Shown here: piece by piece, positions 38,720 through 47,745 of the stretch
Layout of the letters: the number at the start of each line of letters is the position of its first letter
Position numbering within the stretch: the stretch's first letter is position 1
Source: Aerococcus urinaehominis
Lineage (GTDB): Bacteria > Bacillota > Bacilli > Lactobacillales > Aerococcaceae
Assembly: GCF_001543245.1 (NCBI RefSeq)
Contig: NZ_CP014163.1
Span: 558,001-622,000 of the forward strand
Reading direction: 5' to 3'
DNA length: 64,000 nt
Made by a program: the position numbers and the translations under genes
The notes under the pieces: generated by a model
Seen by the model: the letters and a program-made list of their open reading frames with translations, nothing else
What the model was told of the DNA's origin: nothing
Databases searched by the model: none

Positions 38720-40408
38720 TTATTCTACTGATACTAAATAATGGTAAACAGGTTGGTCGCCTTGTACAATCTCGTACTCAACTTCTGGATAATCAATCTG
38801 TAATTGACCTATGATTGCCTCAGCTTGAGCTTGGTCACCTTGGTCACCAATAATTAAGGTGACAATTTCACTGTCCTCATCTAGCATCGCTGCAATGGTT
38901 GCTTGGGTTGCACTAGCTAAATCAGCGTCAGCAACCTTAATATCCCCTTCCACAATACCCATAAAGTCATCTTTCTTAATGGTTAAACCGTCAATCTGGG
39001 TATCACGAACGGCATTAGTAATTTGACCACTCTTGACAAAAGCTAATTCTTCAGTCATAGCTGCCTGGTTATCTGCCAATTCAGCAAGGCCATTATAAGC
39101 TAGCAAGGCGGTAATTCCTTGAGAAATGGTCCGACTTGGAATCACTGCGCATGGCATATCAGCCACTTGCGCAGCCTGCTCGGCGGCCATAAAGATATTC
39201 TTATTATTAGGCAAAATAATAATATTTTCGGCATTAGCTTGGTCAATCGCCTTGAGAATATCCTCAGTAGAAGGATTCATGGTTTGACCACCATTAATAA
39301 TATTGGTAGCCCCCATGCTCTTGAAGAGGTCTTGAATACCTTGGCCAGCAGCAACTGCAATAATGCCATACTTAGCAGGTTTTTCATCAGAAACTGGGAT
39401 GGCTTCGCTCACACTGCCTTGTCCGTCTAGAAGGGCATCGTGTTGCTCGCGCATATTATCCACTTTAATTTTAATCAAGGATCCGAATTTCTGACCATAG
39501 TTCATGACTTCACCCGGTGTTTCCGTATGCACATGGACTTTGACGATTTCATCATCATTGACGACTAATAATGAATCGCCCAAATCATTTAAATAATTAC
39601 GGAAGCTATCATAATCAAATTCATCAGTATAGGTTGGCCCATCCTTAAGGCGGACCATGATTTCAGTACAGTAACCAAATTTAATATCTTCTGTATTTAC
39701 CGCGTGGGCGGTATCAAAATGATGCTCATGGTGGGCAATCTCTGTCACATCAGCTTGGGATAGATTGCTTGGTTGGCTAGGAACAGCCTCACCAGTTAGC
39801 GATTCTAAAAAGCCGGTGTAAATAAAGAGTAAGCCTTGACCACCAGAATCGACCACACCAACTTCTGCTAAAACTGGCAAAAGATTAGGCGTATTATCCA
39901 AGGCCACTTGGCCAGCCGCTTGTACCTGGCGCATCAATTCAACCGGATCATCACCCTCGGCTAAATAAGCTTGACCTGCTTCCGCTGCTTCACGAGCCAC
40001 AGTGAGGATGGTCCCTTCAACAGGTTTCATAACTGCTTTGTAGGCTGTTTCTACACCCTGGCTAAAAGCTTGACCCAATTGCTTAGCATTAACAGTGTCT
40101 AAATCTTCTAAAGCCTTAGCAAAACCACGGAATAATTGGGAAAGAATGACACCCGAATTACCGCGTGCGCCCATCAAGAGCCCCTTGGCTAAATCAGCGG
40201 CAATTTCACCAGCAGTTTGTGATTGTTTTCTGATTACCTGGTCTACACCAGATGTAAAAGATAAGTTCATATTGGTTCCCGTATCACCATCCGGAACGGG
40301 AAATACATTTAGGGCGTTAACATAGTCAACATTTTCCGTCAGGCGGTTAGCCCCTACTTCAAACATGGCCTGCAAATCTTGGGCCTTTAATTCTTTGGAA
40401 TGCAACAA
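38720..40408 (-). CDS. fakA: DAK2-domain fatty acid kinase FakA-like protein (YloV)
   Basis: 562 residues. N-terminal DAK2 kinase domain (about 1-205) with 'FPVPDGDTGTNMNLSF' (about 35-50) and GARGNSGVILSQLFRG (about 92-107), a middle domain (about 230-320) and a C-terminal EDD-like domain (about 345-560). This is the FakA layout: phosphorylates fatty acids held by FakB proteins so that they can enter phospholipid synthesis through PlsX/PlsY. Starts at TTG (40408, with a second TTG directly after), with GGAGG 5-8 bases upstream. FakB is not in this window. Coupled to the Asp23 gene upstream. Confidence 0.92.
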   Translation of the reverse strand: MLHSKELKAQDLQAMFEVGANRLTENVDYVNALNVFPVPDGDTGTNMNLSFTSGVDQVIRKQSQTAGEIAADLAKGLLMGARGNSGVILSQLFRGFAKALEDLDTVNAKQLGQAFSQGVETAYKAVMKPVEGTILTVAREAAEAGQAYLAEGDDPVELMRQVQAAGQVALDNTPNLLPVLAEVGVVDSGGQGLLFIYTGFLESLTGEAVPSQPSNLSQADVTEIAHHEHHFDTAHAVNTEDIKFGYCTEIMVRLKDGPTYTDEFDYDSFRNYLNDLGDSLLVVNDDEIVKVHVHTETPGEVMNYGQKFGSLIKIKVDNMREQHDALLDGQGSVSEAIPVSDEKPAKYGIIAVAAGQGIQDLFKSMGATNIINGGQTMNPSTEDILKAIDQANAENIIILPNNKNIFMAAEQAAQVADMPCAVIPSRTISQGITALLAYNGLAELADNQAAMTEELAFVKSGQITNAVRDTQIDGLTIKKDDFMGIVEGDIKVADADLASATQATIAAMLDEDSEIVTLIIGDQGDQAQAEAIIGQLQIDYPEVEYEIVQGDQPVYHYLVSVE

Positions 40409-40428
40409 AATAACCTCCTTATTTGTTT

Positions 40429-40791
40429 TTAATCCTCTTGGGTACGGACGCCTTGGACATAAACGTTTACCACGTTAGCCGACAAGCCCAACACCTTTTC
40501 AAGCTCATATTTTACTGAACTTTGGACATTACGACAAATTTCAGAAATTTTTGTTCCATAGTTCACAATAATATACAAATCAACAACGATTAGGTTGTCT
40601 TCAACCCTGACTAAAACGCCACGTGCATAATTTTCGATATTTAAAATTTCTTGAATGCCATCACGGATTTGATGCTTGCTGGCCATGCCAACCACGCCAT
40701 AATTACGGGTAGTAGCGACACCAACAACAGTGGCGATTGCTTCATTTGTGACATCAATTTCACCCAAATTTGATTGAATTTTTACTGCCAT
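40429..40791 (-). CDS. Asp23/Gls24 family protein (YloU)
   Basis: 120-residue envelope stress-related protein of the Asp23 family. Contains 'GEIDVTNEAIATVVGVATTR' (about 9-28), GVVGMASK and 'VDLYIIVNYGTKISEICRNV' (about 68-87), all typical. ATG at 40791 with GAGGAGG 8 bases upstream; longer frame to 40848 is not needed. The yloU-yloV (FakA) pair is conserved in Firmicutes. Extended -10 promoter about 60 bases upstream. Confidence 0.95.
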   Translation of the reverse strand: MAVKIQSNLGEIDVTNEAIATVVGVATTRNYGVVGMASKHQIRDGIQEILNIENYARGVLVRVEDNLIVVDLYIIVNYGTKISEICRNVQSSVKYELEKVLGLSANVVNVYVQGVRTQED

Positions 40792-40851
40792 AACAGAAGC
40801 CTCCTCTATATTTATTATCTTCTTTGAGATACGGAAAAGACATATCAATTT

Positions 40852-40860
40852 ATTTTACCA
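40852..40860 (-). promoter_or_regulatory. Extended -10 promoter element of the Asp23/FakA operon
   Basis: TGGTAAAAT on the minus strand; no convincing -35 at 17 bases. Confidence 0.45.
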
Positions 40861-40952
40861 TAAATTCAGCTAATATCCTAAAGCTGATTGAATTATTAGC
40901 TAGATCCATGACCACTAGAGTAGCTTTTCAGGCAGAAAAAGCAAAAGAAAAA

Positions 40953-40971
40953 GCCTAGCCGCAGCTAGACC
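40953..40971 (-). terminator. Terminator of rpmB
   Basis: Short stem GGTCTAGC/GCTAGGC with a TGCG-type loop followed on the minus strand by TTTTTCTTTT. Confidence 0.7.
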
Positions 40972-40984
40972 TTTAAATTCAAAA

Positions 40985-41176
40985 TTATACGCGTTGTACT
41001 TTACCGCTCTTTAAAGCACGAGCAGAAACCCATACACGTTTTTTATTACCATTTTCATCGATAATACGAACTTTTTGTAAGTTTGGTTTATAAGTACGTT
41101 TAGTTGCGTTTAACGCGTGTGAGCGGTTATTACCAGATTTAGCCTTGCGACCAGTGAAATAACATTCTTTTGCCAT
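40985..41176 (-). CDS. rpmB: 50S ribosomal protein L28
   Basis: 63-residue L28: [19 protein letters not shown] near the start, then '[11 protein letters not shown]' and [13 protein letters not shown]. The first zinc-type Cys is present singly (Cys4), so this is the zinc-independent (C-minus) form. Ribosome site AAAGGAGG. Single-gene unit with its own promoter and terminator, in the usual place near yloU. Confidence 0.98.
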   Translation of the reverse strand: MAKECYFTGRKAKSGNNRSHALNATKRTYKPNLQKVRIIDENGNKKRVWVSARALKSGKVQRV

Positions 41177-41203
41177 TTGATGTTTGCCTCCTTTAAAAAT
41201 CGT

Positions 41204-41232
41204 ATACTAGAATAGTTTAGCAAGCTTGCCAA
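41204..41232 (-). promoter_or_regulatory. Promoter of rpmB
   Basis: Minus-strand TTGGCA (41227-41232), 17-base spacer, TAGTAT (41204-41209), about 30 bases before the ATG. Confidence 0.68.
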
Positions 41233-41262
41233 TAAAATTCAAGCTTTTTTTATTTTTCTTAA

Positions 41263-41925
41263 TTAACCAGCATCTCGCGACTGAATCGCCATGAGCAAAC
41301 CATGGCTAAACGAAAGCCTCATATCCTGGTCTGAGCTGATAAATTCATTGGATACCAGCGCAATCGGATACGGGTAGTCAACCTGGTCCAGTTCATATTT
41401 AACCCCTGTTAAAGTGAGATTTTTTATCGATGTTAGTCCAATAAAAGATAAGTAGTCATAATCTGGTAACGGGCTAATTTGATAAGTCCCTGGCCGATAA
41501 AATTTTAAGCGATTACTTAAGCCAATAAAAGTCATATCAATTAACTTATCTTGGAGCTGAGGCTGGTAGGCCAACCATAAATTTGACAGCTCGTGGTCTA
41601 TACGTCCACCAAAAATACCATAGAAATAATAAGCCTGGTCAGGGTAATGGTTAAGCGCCCACTCAATCGCAGCCTCAGTATCTGTTTGGTCTTTGTCAGT
41701 CGCTAAACGGATAAAATGTTGGGCAACCGCCTCGGCCTGCCACTGCACAGCTAGCGGCACAGAATCATAATCACCAATGGCTAATTCAATCGGCAAACCA
41801 GCTTCAAGTAGGCGGCTGACACCACGATCAATCCCAATAAAAACAGCTTGGTCCAAGCCGGCAACCTCAGCCAGAAAATGGTCCTGGTCATAATCTGGAC
41901 CAGTAGCTACGAAAACAACCGTCAT
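41263..41925 (-). CDS. thiN: Thiamine pyrophosphokinase
   Basis: Makes thiamine diphosphate from thiamine and ATP. 220 residues with 'FIGIDRGVSRLLEAGLPIEL' (about 30-49), AIGDYDSV (about 50-57) with the metal-binding Asp pair, ATDKDQTDTEAAIEWAL (about 76-92) and the 'FGGRIDHELSNLWLAY' motif (about 105-120). It overlaps the rpe stop by 4 bases (ATGA). It ends the rsgA-rpe-thiN group; a thiamine uptake gene, thiT, lies elsewhere in the window (54.3 kb). Confidence 0.94.
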   Translation of the reverse strand: MTVVFVATGPDYDQDHFLAEVAGLDQAVFIGIDRGVSRLLEAGLPIELAIGDYDSVPLAVQWQAEAVAQHFIRLATDKDQTDTEAAIEWALNHYPDQAYYFYGIFGGRIDHELSNLWLAYQPQLQDKLIDMTFIGLSNRLKFYRPGTYQISPLPDYDYLSFIGLTSIKNLTLTGVKYELDQVDYPYPIALVSNEFISSDQDMRLSFSHGLLMAIQSRDAG

Positions 41926-42578
41926 TTTTTAGCCACCTCGCGCATACCAGCAATAGTCTGCGCAATGTCATCACTACCGTAGATATAAGAGCCGGCAACA
42001 AAAACATCAGCACCAAGCTGGTAGCATTGTTGGCAAGTTGCTTGGTTAATGCCACCATCAACTTCAATCAAATAATCATAGGACGGATTTTCCCGCCGCA
42101 GCTGGTCCAAAATTTCAATTTTCTTAACCGTTGATGGAATAAAGGCCTGGCCACCAAAACCAGGGTTAACTGTCATCACTAAAACTAAATCTAGGTCAGC
42201 TAAGACCGGTTCAATAACCGAAACTGGTGTGCCGGGATTAATGGCTAAGCCTGCCTTCATACCAGCTGCCTTGATTTTCTGTATGAGCGCATGCAGATGA
42301 GGGGCAGCCTCATAATGGAAGGTAAAGTAGTCTGCACCAGCTTGGGCATAAAGATCAATATAATCTTCTGGATTGGTAACCATTAAGTGACAGTCTAATT
42401 TAAGTTCGGTTTGTGGGCGTAGGGCTTCAACCACGCTAACTCCAAAGCTCAAATTAGGCACAAAATGACCATCCATAATATCAATATGCACAAAGTCCGC
42501 ACCAGCCTGGTCAATTTTTTCCACATCCTGACCCAAGTGAGCAATATTAGCAGCTAAAATCGAAGGTGCAATATACAT
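41922..42578 (-). CDS. rpe: Ribulose-phosphate 3-epimerase
   Basis: Interconverts ribulose-5-P and xylulose-5-P in the pentose phosphate pathway. 218-residue TIM barrel: 'YIAPSILAANIAHLGQDV' start, HIDIMDGHFVPN (about 34-45), LDCHLMVTNPE (about 66-76), VNPGFGGQAFI (about 141-151) and EVDGGIN (about 174-180), carrying the metal-binding His and Asp pairs. ATG at 42578 with AGAGGATGA upstream; longer frames upstream overlap rsgA and lack conserved sequence. Confidence 0.97.
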   Translation of the reverse strand: MYIAPSILAANIAHLGQDVEKIDQAGADFVHIDIMDGHFVPNLSFGVSVVEALRPQTELKLDCHLMVTNPEDYIDLYAQAGADYFTFHYEAAPHLHALIQKIKAAGMKAGLAINPGTPVSVIEPVLADLDLVLVMTVNPGFGGQAFIPSTVKKIEILDQLRRENPSYDYLIEVDGGINQATCQQCYQLGADVFVAGSYIYGSDDIAQTIAGMREVAKK

Positions 42579-42591
42579 AAAATCATCCTCT

Positions 42592-43497
42592 CTAACGATA
42601 ATCAGGTTTAATTTGACTGATTTCTTCAAATAATTGTAGGTAACTGTCATAGCGTTCCTGGCTAATCGTCCCCTCAACTAGACCCGCCTTGACGGCACAC
42701 TTAGGCTCAGGAATATGGGTGCACTCCCTGAATTTACAATAAGGCGCTAAATCACGCATTTCTGGAAAACAGCTAGCTAGGTCGCGCTTATCAAGGTGGT
42801 CAAAGCTGATGCTGGAAAAACCTGGGGTATCAACTATTTGTCCACCCAGCAGATGGTGCAACTCAACATGCCGGGTCGTATGACGCCCCCGGCCTAAAGC
42901 TTGAGATACGGCGCCAGTCTCAAGAGCTAGTTCAGGTAAAACTTGGTTGAGGAAGGTTGACTTACCCACACCAGATTGGCCAACAACTACCATCAACTGG
43001 TCTTGGGTTAGGCTAGCTAATTCATCCAAGCGCTCATGGGCATCTAGGTTATCAAAGACCTGGTAACCAACTGACTCATAAAGTCGACGAGCTAGCAGAT
43101 AGTCAGCATAATCAGATTGATTAAGTAGGTCTAACTTAGAAAAATAAATCAAGGGCTGGATAGCCAGACTCTCTAAGTAGACTAAATAGCGGTCAATGAG
43201 TTTTGGACTGATCTGCGGTTCAACAACTGAACAGACTAGAAAAGCTAGGTCAACATTAGCGACAGCTGGTCTGACTAAGGCATTTTTGCGGTCATGAATG
43301 GCCACTAAGTAGCCTTGGTCCCCTTCCGTCTTGATGAAATCAACATAGTCTCCTACCAGGGGCTTGGTATTGGTATTACGAAATTGACCTCGGGCCCGTG
43401 TTTGGTAAATCTGGCCATCAGCTTGGCTGCGGATGTAATAAAAACCACTCAGAGCCTTTTCAACCTGGCCCTGGTAGACTTGTTCCTTTTCCTGCAT
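42592..43497 (-). CDS. rsgA: Ribosome small-subunit GTPase RsgA
   Basis: 30S maturation GTPase. 301 residues: N-terminal OB-fold (about 10-70), circularly permuted G domain with motif order G4 (YFSKLDL, about 120), G1 (VVGQSGVGKSTFLN, about 170), G3 (DTPGFSS, about 220), and the C-terminal zinc site CKFREC.H.....C (about 250-265). The ATG at 43497 follows TGAGGA; the prkC stop is one base upstream. Part of the conserved stp-prkC-rsgA-rpe-thiN operon. Confidence 0.97.
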   Translation of the reverse strand: MQEKEQVYQGQVEKALSGFYYIRSQADGQIYQTRARGQFRNTNTKPLVGDYVDFIKTEGDQGYLVAIHDRKNALVRPAVANVDLAFLVCSVVEPQISPKLIDRYLVYLESLAIQPLIYFSKLDLLNQSDYADYLLARRLYESVGYQVFDNLDAHERLDELASLTQDQLMVVVGQSGVGKSTFLNQVLPELALETGAVSQALGRGRHTTRHVELHHLLGGQIVDTPGFSSISFDHLDKRDLASCFPEMRDLAPYCKFRECTHIPEPKCAVKAGLVEGTISQERYDSYLQLFEEISQIKPDYR

Positions 43498-43498
43498 A

Positions 43499-45619
43499 TT
43501 AGTCCTCACTTGCTTTAACTTTATTTTCCATAATTACTTCACCATCTCGTTCAATTTTAAAGCGCGCTGTCTCACCCTTCTCAGTTTCAAAGGTCATGGT
43601 ATATGACCGGTCTGAGGATATGCTAAAGGTATCGGCTGGGGTATCGTAGCTATGGTTGAGGTCATCCATGTAAACTTTAATTTCATTACTAGATCGTCTA
43701 AACAAGCTGGCATAAACCTGCTGACCTTGCCACCAGTCTTTCACGCCTTGCCACCAAGCAGTATCCTCACTTGATTGCCGGGCATTATTGGCCTTATAAG
43801 GGATAGTGACAGTATGCCTAAAGGTAACCTTTTCTGGTTCCTGGGCGATAGTGACTGATAACTTATCACCAATATGAAAGTCTTGACCCACGCCGATACT
43901 TTGGTCAAGTACCGTACCTGATGGCACTGCTCCGGTTTTTTCTTGCTTGGTTGCCAGGCTTAGCCCATACTCTTCCGCATAAGCTTCGACATCCGACTGG
44001 GCCCAACCAGTTAGATCGGGCATTTGGAATGTTTGCCGGCCTAGTGATACGGTCAAATCAATCGCAGTATCTTGGGCGATGACTGATTCGCCAGGAGCAA
44101 TACTCTGACTAATGACCTTATCCTGGCCAACCGTTTCACTATAATCGTCAATGCGATTCACGGTAAAACCAGCCTTTTCCAGGTCCTTTTTAACCTGTTC
44201 AAACTGACTACCAACATAATTGCCTACCTGAACGGGTTCCGGGCCTTGACTGATAATTAGATCAACCTGGCTTTCTTCTTTAACATGGCTACCGGCTTTG
44301 GGTTGGCTGGCAATTATCTGGTCACTGGCTATCTGGCTATGATATTCATAGTCGCTATCACCAACCTGCAATTGGTGGTCAGCTAGGGTTGAAGCTGCTT
44401 CAGCCTGGCTAAGGCCTTGGAGATCAGGCACAGTAACTTCACGCGCAAAAAGCCCGGTTGCTTGGGCCAAGATGGCTAGCACTAGGATGGCTAAGACCCC
44501 TGAAGCCATGAGCAACCACTTCTTCATACGAGCTTGGTGGTCAGGGTCATTAATCTTGATTTTACCCTGTTTATCACTACTGCTAGCTATTTGAACTTGG
44601 TCCTGAGATTCAGTAGCTGAGTCTGCCGCAAAAGCTGGGCGCTCCTCAACTAGCGGCGCGGCCTGGACTGGTGTTAAACCCTCATTTAAAAGGATCGTTT
44701 CCTCGCTCGTCCCAATCTGCCCTTCTATATCCTCCTTAGCTAAAAGCAAGCTTTCTTCTGGTACATGGGAGGTCACCAGGATGGCCTCCCCGGCCCGGTC
44801 ACTGTCTAGGGCGGTCTGCAAATCACTAATCATTTCTGCGGTCGTGCGGTAACGCTCTGTTACCTTCTTAGCTGTTGCTCGCTGGACCACATTGATTAGG
44901 GCGTTAGGCACATCAGCGCGATAGTCGCGAATATCAGGCAAGGGTTCTTGAAAATGTTTGAGAGCGATGGTAACAGCGGACTCGCCTTCAAAAGGAATGG
45001 TCCCCGTTAATAACTCAAACAGGACAATACCGATCGAATAAATATCAGACTGGGCAGTCGCCATGGCGCCCCGGGCCTGCTCGGGTGACAGGTAGTGGAC
45101 AGAGCCAATAATGGCGTTAGTCCGAGTAATAGAGGTTTCAGAGGAAACCGTGGCAATACCAAAATCCATAACCTTGACTTGGCCATCATCTTTAATTTTG
45201 ATATTTTGTGGCTTTAAATCACGGTGGATAATCCCCTGCTGGTGGGCAGCTTGGATACCAGCCAAAATCTGCAGGGTAATGTCGCAGGCCTGGTCAATCG
45301 GAAGCGGTTGATAGGTTTGGATATAAGTCTTTAAGTCTAAACCATCCACATACTCCATCACAATAAACTGTACATTACGGTCAATCCCCACATCATAGAT
45401 ATTAACAATATTAGGATGGTTGATTTCCGATACCGCATTAGCTTCACGCTGGAAACGAATGATGGCATCATGGAGATTGTGGCTACCAACCCGCAGAAAT
45501 TTGATGGCTACCTGCCGGGCTAAAATTGGATCATAGGCTAGATAAACATCTGCCATACCCCCGGTACCAATTAAATCAATAATCTCATAACGGTCATCAA
45601 TTATTTGTCCGGGATTCAT
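43499..45619 (-). CDS. prkC: PASTA-domain Ser/Thr protein kinase (PrkC/StkP type)
   Basis: 706 residues. Cytosolic kinase domain (about 1-270): GTGGMADVYLAYD loop, VAIKFLR lysine, HRDLKPQNIKI catalytic loop and DFGIA. An acidic juxtamembrane linker follows, then one membrane helix (about 370-395, 'WLLMASGVLAILVLAILAQA') and three extracellular PASTA domains (about 396-600) that sense muropeptides or lipid II. A further beta-rich Ser/Thr region of about 100 residues closes it. Start overlaps the stp stop (ATGA). Controls cell-wall growth and division together with Stp. Confidence 0.97.
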   Translation of the reverse strand: MNPGQIIDDRYEIIDLIGTGGMADVYLAYDPILARQVAIKFLRVGSHNLHDAIIRFQREANAVSEINHPNIVNIYDVGIDRNVQFIVMEYVDGLDLKTYIQTYQPLPIDQACDITLQILAGIQAAHQQGIIHRDLKPQNIKIKDDGQVKVMDFGIATVSSETSITRTNAIIGSVHYLSPEQARGAMATAQSDIYSIGIVLFELLTGTIPFEGESAVTIALKHFQEPLPDIRDYRADVPNALINVVQRATAKKVTERYRTTAEMISDLQTALDSDRAGEAILVTSHVPEESLLLAKEDIEGQIGTSEETILLNEGLTPVQAAPLVEERPAFAADSATESQDQVQIASSSDKQGKIKINDPDHQARMKKWLLMASGVLAILVLAILAQATGLFAREVTVPDLQGLSQAEAASTLADHQLQVGDSDYEYHSQIASDQIIASQPKAGSHVKEESQVDLIISQGPEPVQVGNYVGSQFEQVKKDLEKAGFTVNRIDDYSETVGQDKVISQSIAPGESVIAQDTAIDLTVSLGRQTFQMPDLTGWAQSDVEAYAEEYGLSLATKQEKTGAVPSGTVLDQSIGVGQDFHIGDKLSVTIAQEPEKVTFRHTVTIPYKANNARQSSEDTAWWQGVKDWWQGQQVYASLFRRSSNEIKVYMDDLNHSYDTPADTFSISSDRSYTMTFETEKGETARFKIERDGEVIMENKVKASED

Positions 45620-46359
45620 ACACGGCCACCTCCTTCACGACGGGCTAAAACCACTGAGATATTATCGCGCCCACCAGCTGCGTTGGCCTGGTCTACTAAC
45701 TTATTGACAGCCGTTTTTAGGTCTGGGCTGGTAACTATTGTTTGATAAATGTCTTGGTCAGTCAGCATGTCTGTGAGACCATCTGAACATAGTAAAAAGA
45801 CATCGTCTGCATTGACATAAAAGCGGACTAGGTCTACTTGAACCGGGTCCTGACTACCTAAAGAGCGGGTAATAATATTTTTTTGCGGGTGGTGGTCAGC
45901 CTCTTCGGGTGTAATCATCTCAGCATCAACTAGTTCTTGGACATAAGAGTGGTCCTTGGTCTTTTGCTCAATATCAGTTGGTGTAATGAGATACAGGCGC
46001 GAATCTCCCACATGGCCAGCTAGGGCAAAGTCATCAATAATAACTAAGACAACAATGGTCGTACCCATACCTTGGAGGTCTTGAAAAAGCTGGGACTTTT
46101 CATATATGCGCTGGTTACAAGCCTCTATCTCCGCCTGTAACCAGCCCTTGGCTTGATGGCTAGAGGAAAAACCTGTTTGTTCAAAAGCATGACCTAGCTG
46201 GTAGAGGGCCATTTCAGCGGCAACATCTCCAGCATTGTGGCCCCCCATGCCATCGCACAAGATAAGCATGGGCTGGCCAGTTTTGTCATAAAAAACACCC
46301 ACCTGGTCTTGGTTGACCTGGCGTCGCTTACCAACATCGGTTAGTTTGGCAATCTCCAT
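45616..46359 (-). CDS. stp: PP2C-family Ser/Thr protein phosphatase (Stp/PrpC)
   Basis: 247 residues, reverses PrkC phosphorylation. Metal-binding motifs: 'VGKRRQVNQDQVGVF' (about 9-23), LCDGMGGHNAGDVAAEMA (about 33-50), GHVGDSRLYL (about 113-122), CSDGLTDML (about 190-198) and GGRDNISVVL (about 230-239). Immediately upstream of prkC with 4-base overlap, the canonical phosphatase-kinase pair; rsmB lies 18 bases upstream. Confidence 0.97.
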   Translation of the reverse strand: MEIAKLTDVGKRRQVNQDQVGVFYDKTGQPMLILCDGMGGHNAGDVAAEMALYQLGHAFEQTGFSSSHQAKGWLQAEIEACNQRIYEKSQLFQDLQGMGTTIVVLVIIDDFALAGHVGDSRLYLITPTDIEQKTKDHSYVQELVDAEMITPEEADHHPQKNIITRSLGSQDPVQVDLVRFYVNADDVFLLCSDGLTDMLTDQDIYQTIVTSPDLKTAVNKLVDQANAAGGRDNISVVLARREGGGRV

Positions 46360-46377
46360 AGCTAAACCCCTTTACAT

Positions 46378-47745
46378 CTATTTCTTGATAAAATTGGCAA
46401 TAAAAAATCCGTCACTTGATACATAATGCGGCAAAATTTCCAGGCTGCTACTGCTAGTCAGGGCACGCTTGACCTGGTCATTCATCAGCTCGCCAGGCAG
46501 GGGCTGGGGCTGTAGCTGGTCGACCTGGTCTAAGATACGCTCAACCACCTGCTGGTTTTCTTCTGCTGTAATTGTACAGGTACTGTAGGTTAAAATACCA
46601 TCTTTTTTCAATAATTTAACTGCTTCCTGGAGAATCTCTAGCTGGATATCTTGGAGACTAGAGAGGTCTGCCAATTCCTTGCGGTATTTGGTATCCGGCT
46701 TACGTCTAAAAAGCCCAATACCAGAGCAAGGCGCATCCACTAAGATACGGTCGAAAGACTCAGCTGGATATTTGTGACTGGCTTGACGCGCATCTCCCTG
46801 GCTAAGGGCAACCTGGTCAGCGACCCCCATGCGCTTTAGATTTTCAACAATCAAGGCTAATTTGTCACTAGCAATATCTTGAGCCATCACTTGCCCATCT
46901 GATCCGACTCGCTCAGCCATCTGAACTGTCTTACCACCAGGGGCAGCACACAAATCCAAGACCCGTTCACCGGCTTGGGGGGCCATCACTTCAACTGCTA
47001 GGGCGGCTGATTCATCCTGGATGGTGATTTGTCCAGCGAGAAAAGCTGGGGTTTGGCTGACATTACCACGGCCAATCCGGTAACAGTGGGCCGTCAAGGG
47101 GCTGGCCTCAAGCTCTAGGCCTTGGTCGGTTAAGTCCTTGATAATACTGGTTTCCTGGGGCCAATCGTGCTGGTTAACCCGGATTGTCAAGTGACTATCC
47201 TGGTTAAAACTGGCCATCACTAATTCTGCCTGGTCCCGGCCAAATCGCCTTTCAAAATAAGTGACCCAAGTAGCAGGGATAGAGTATTTCAATTGCGACT
47301 GGGTCAGCCAATCCTGGGCTTGGCTAGCTAGAAAACTAGCCAGGTCGGGATACTGGCGACGGGCATTACGCAAGACACCATTGGTAAAACGAGATAATTG
47401 GTAGTTACCACGTTTTTTGGTGATTTTAACCGCCTCATCAACAACTGCATGGTCAGGCACCTGGTCCATATAGTAAAACTGGTAAAGGCTCATCAAAATC
47501 AATTGCTTGAGCCAAGATTTAACACCCTTGGGCTTAGCGACTAGGTCCTTAAAAATAGCTGTCAAAGGGAGCCGGTATTGGGTGGTGCCATAAACTAGGC
47601 GGGTATAGAGCCGGCGGTCAGGATCGGAAAAATGATGGCCCTTTAAACGCTGGTTGACCACCTGGTCAGAAAATGCTCCTTGGTTGATAGCAACCAGGTC
47701 AACCATGGCCAAATAACGGGCTGATTCCCTAATCGATTGGGTCAA
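46378..47745 (-). CDS. rsmB: 16S rRNA (cytosine-967-C5)-methyltransferase
   Basis: About 455 residues. N-terminal NusB-like RNA-binding domain (about 1-135) and C-terminal SAM domain with VLDLCAAPGGKT (about 265-276), DAPCSGIGLFRRKPD (about 335-349) and STCTITAEENQQVV with the second catalytic Cys. The frame is open to 47796, but fmt ends at 47729. I prefer TTG at 47745, which has GGAGG 9 bases upstream and overlaps fmt by 17 bases. A GTG at 47754 is too close to that site and the first in-frame ATG lies 13 codons further in. The start stays uncertain. Confidence 0.93.
   Translation of the reverse strand: MTQSIRESARYLAMVDLVAINQGAFSDQVVNQRLKGHHFSDPDRRLYTRLVYGTTQYRLPLTAIFKDLVAKPKGVKSWLKQLILMSLYQFYYMDQVPDHAVVDEAVKITKKRGNYQLSRFTNGVLRNARRQYPDLASFLASQAQDWLTQSQLKYSIPATWVTYFERRFGRDQAELVMASFNQDSHLTIRVNQHDWPQETSIIKDLTDQGLELEASPLTAHCYRIGRGNVSQTPAFLAGQITIQDESAALAVEVMAPQAGERVLDLCAAPGGKTVQMAERVGSDGQVMAQDIASDKLALIVENLKRMGVADQVALSQGDARQASHKYPAESFDRILVDAPCSGIGLFRRKPDTKYRKELADLSSLQDIQLEILQEAVKLLKKDGILTYSTCTITAEENQQVVERILDQVDQLQPQPLPGELMNDQVKRALTSSSSLEILPHYVSSDGFFIANFIKK

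Noticed and set aside
41221-41262. Terminator hairpin between thiN/rpe side and rpmB (AAGCTTG/CAAGCTT)
   Set aside because: The T-run is on the plus strand while genes on both sides are on the minus strand, and it overlaps the rpmB -35; more likely part of the promoter region.
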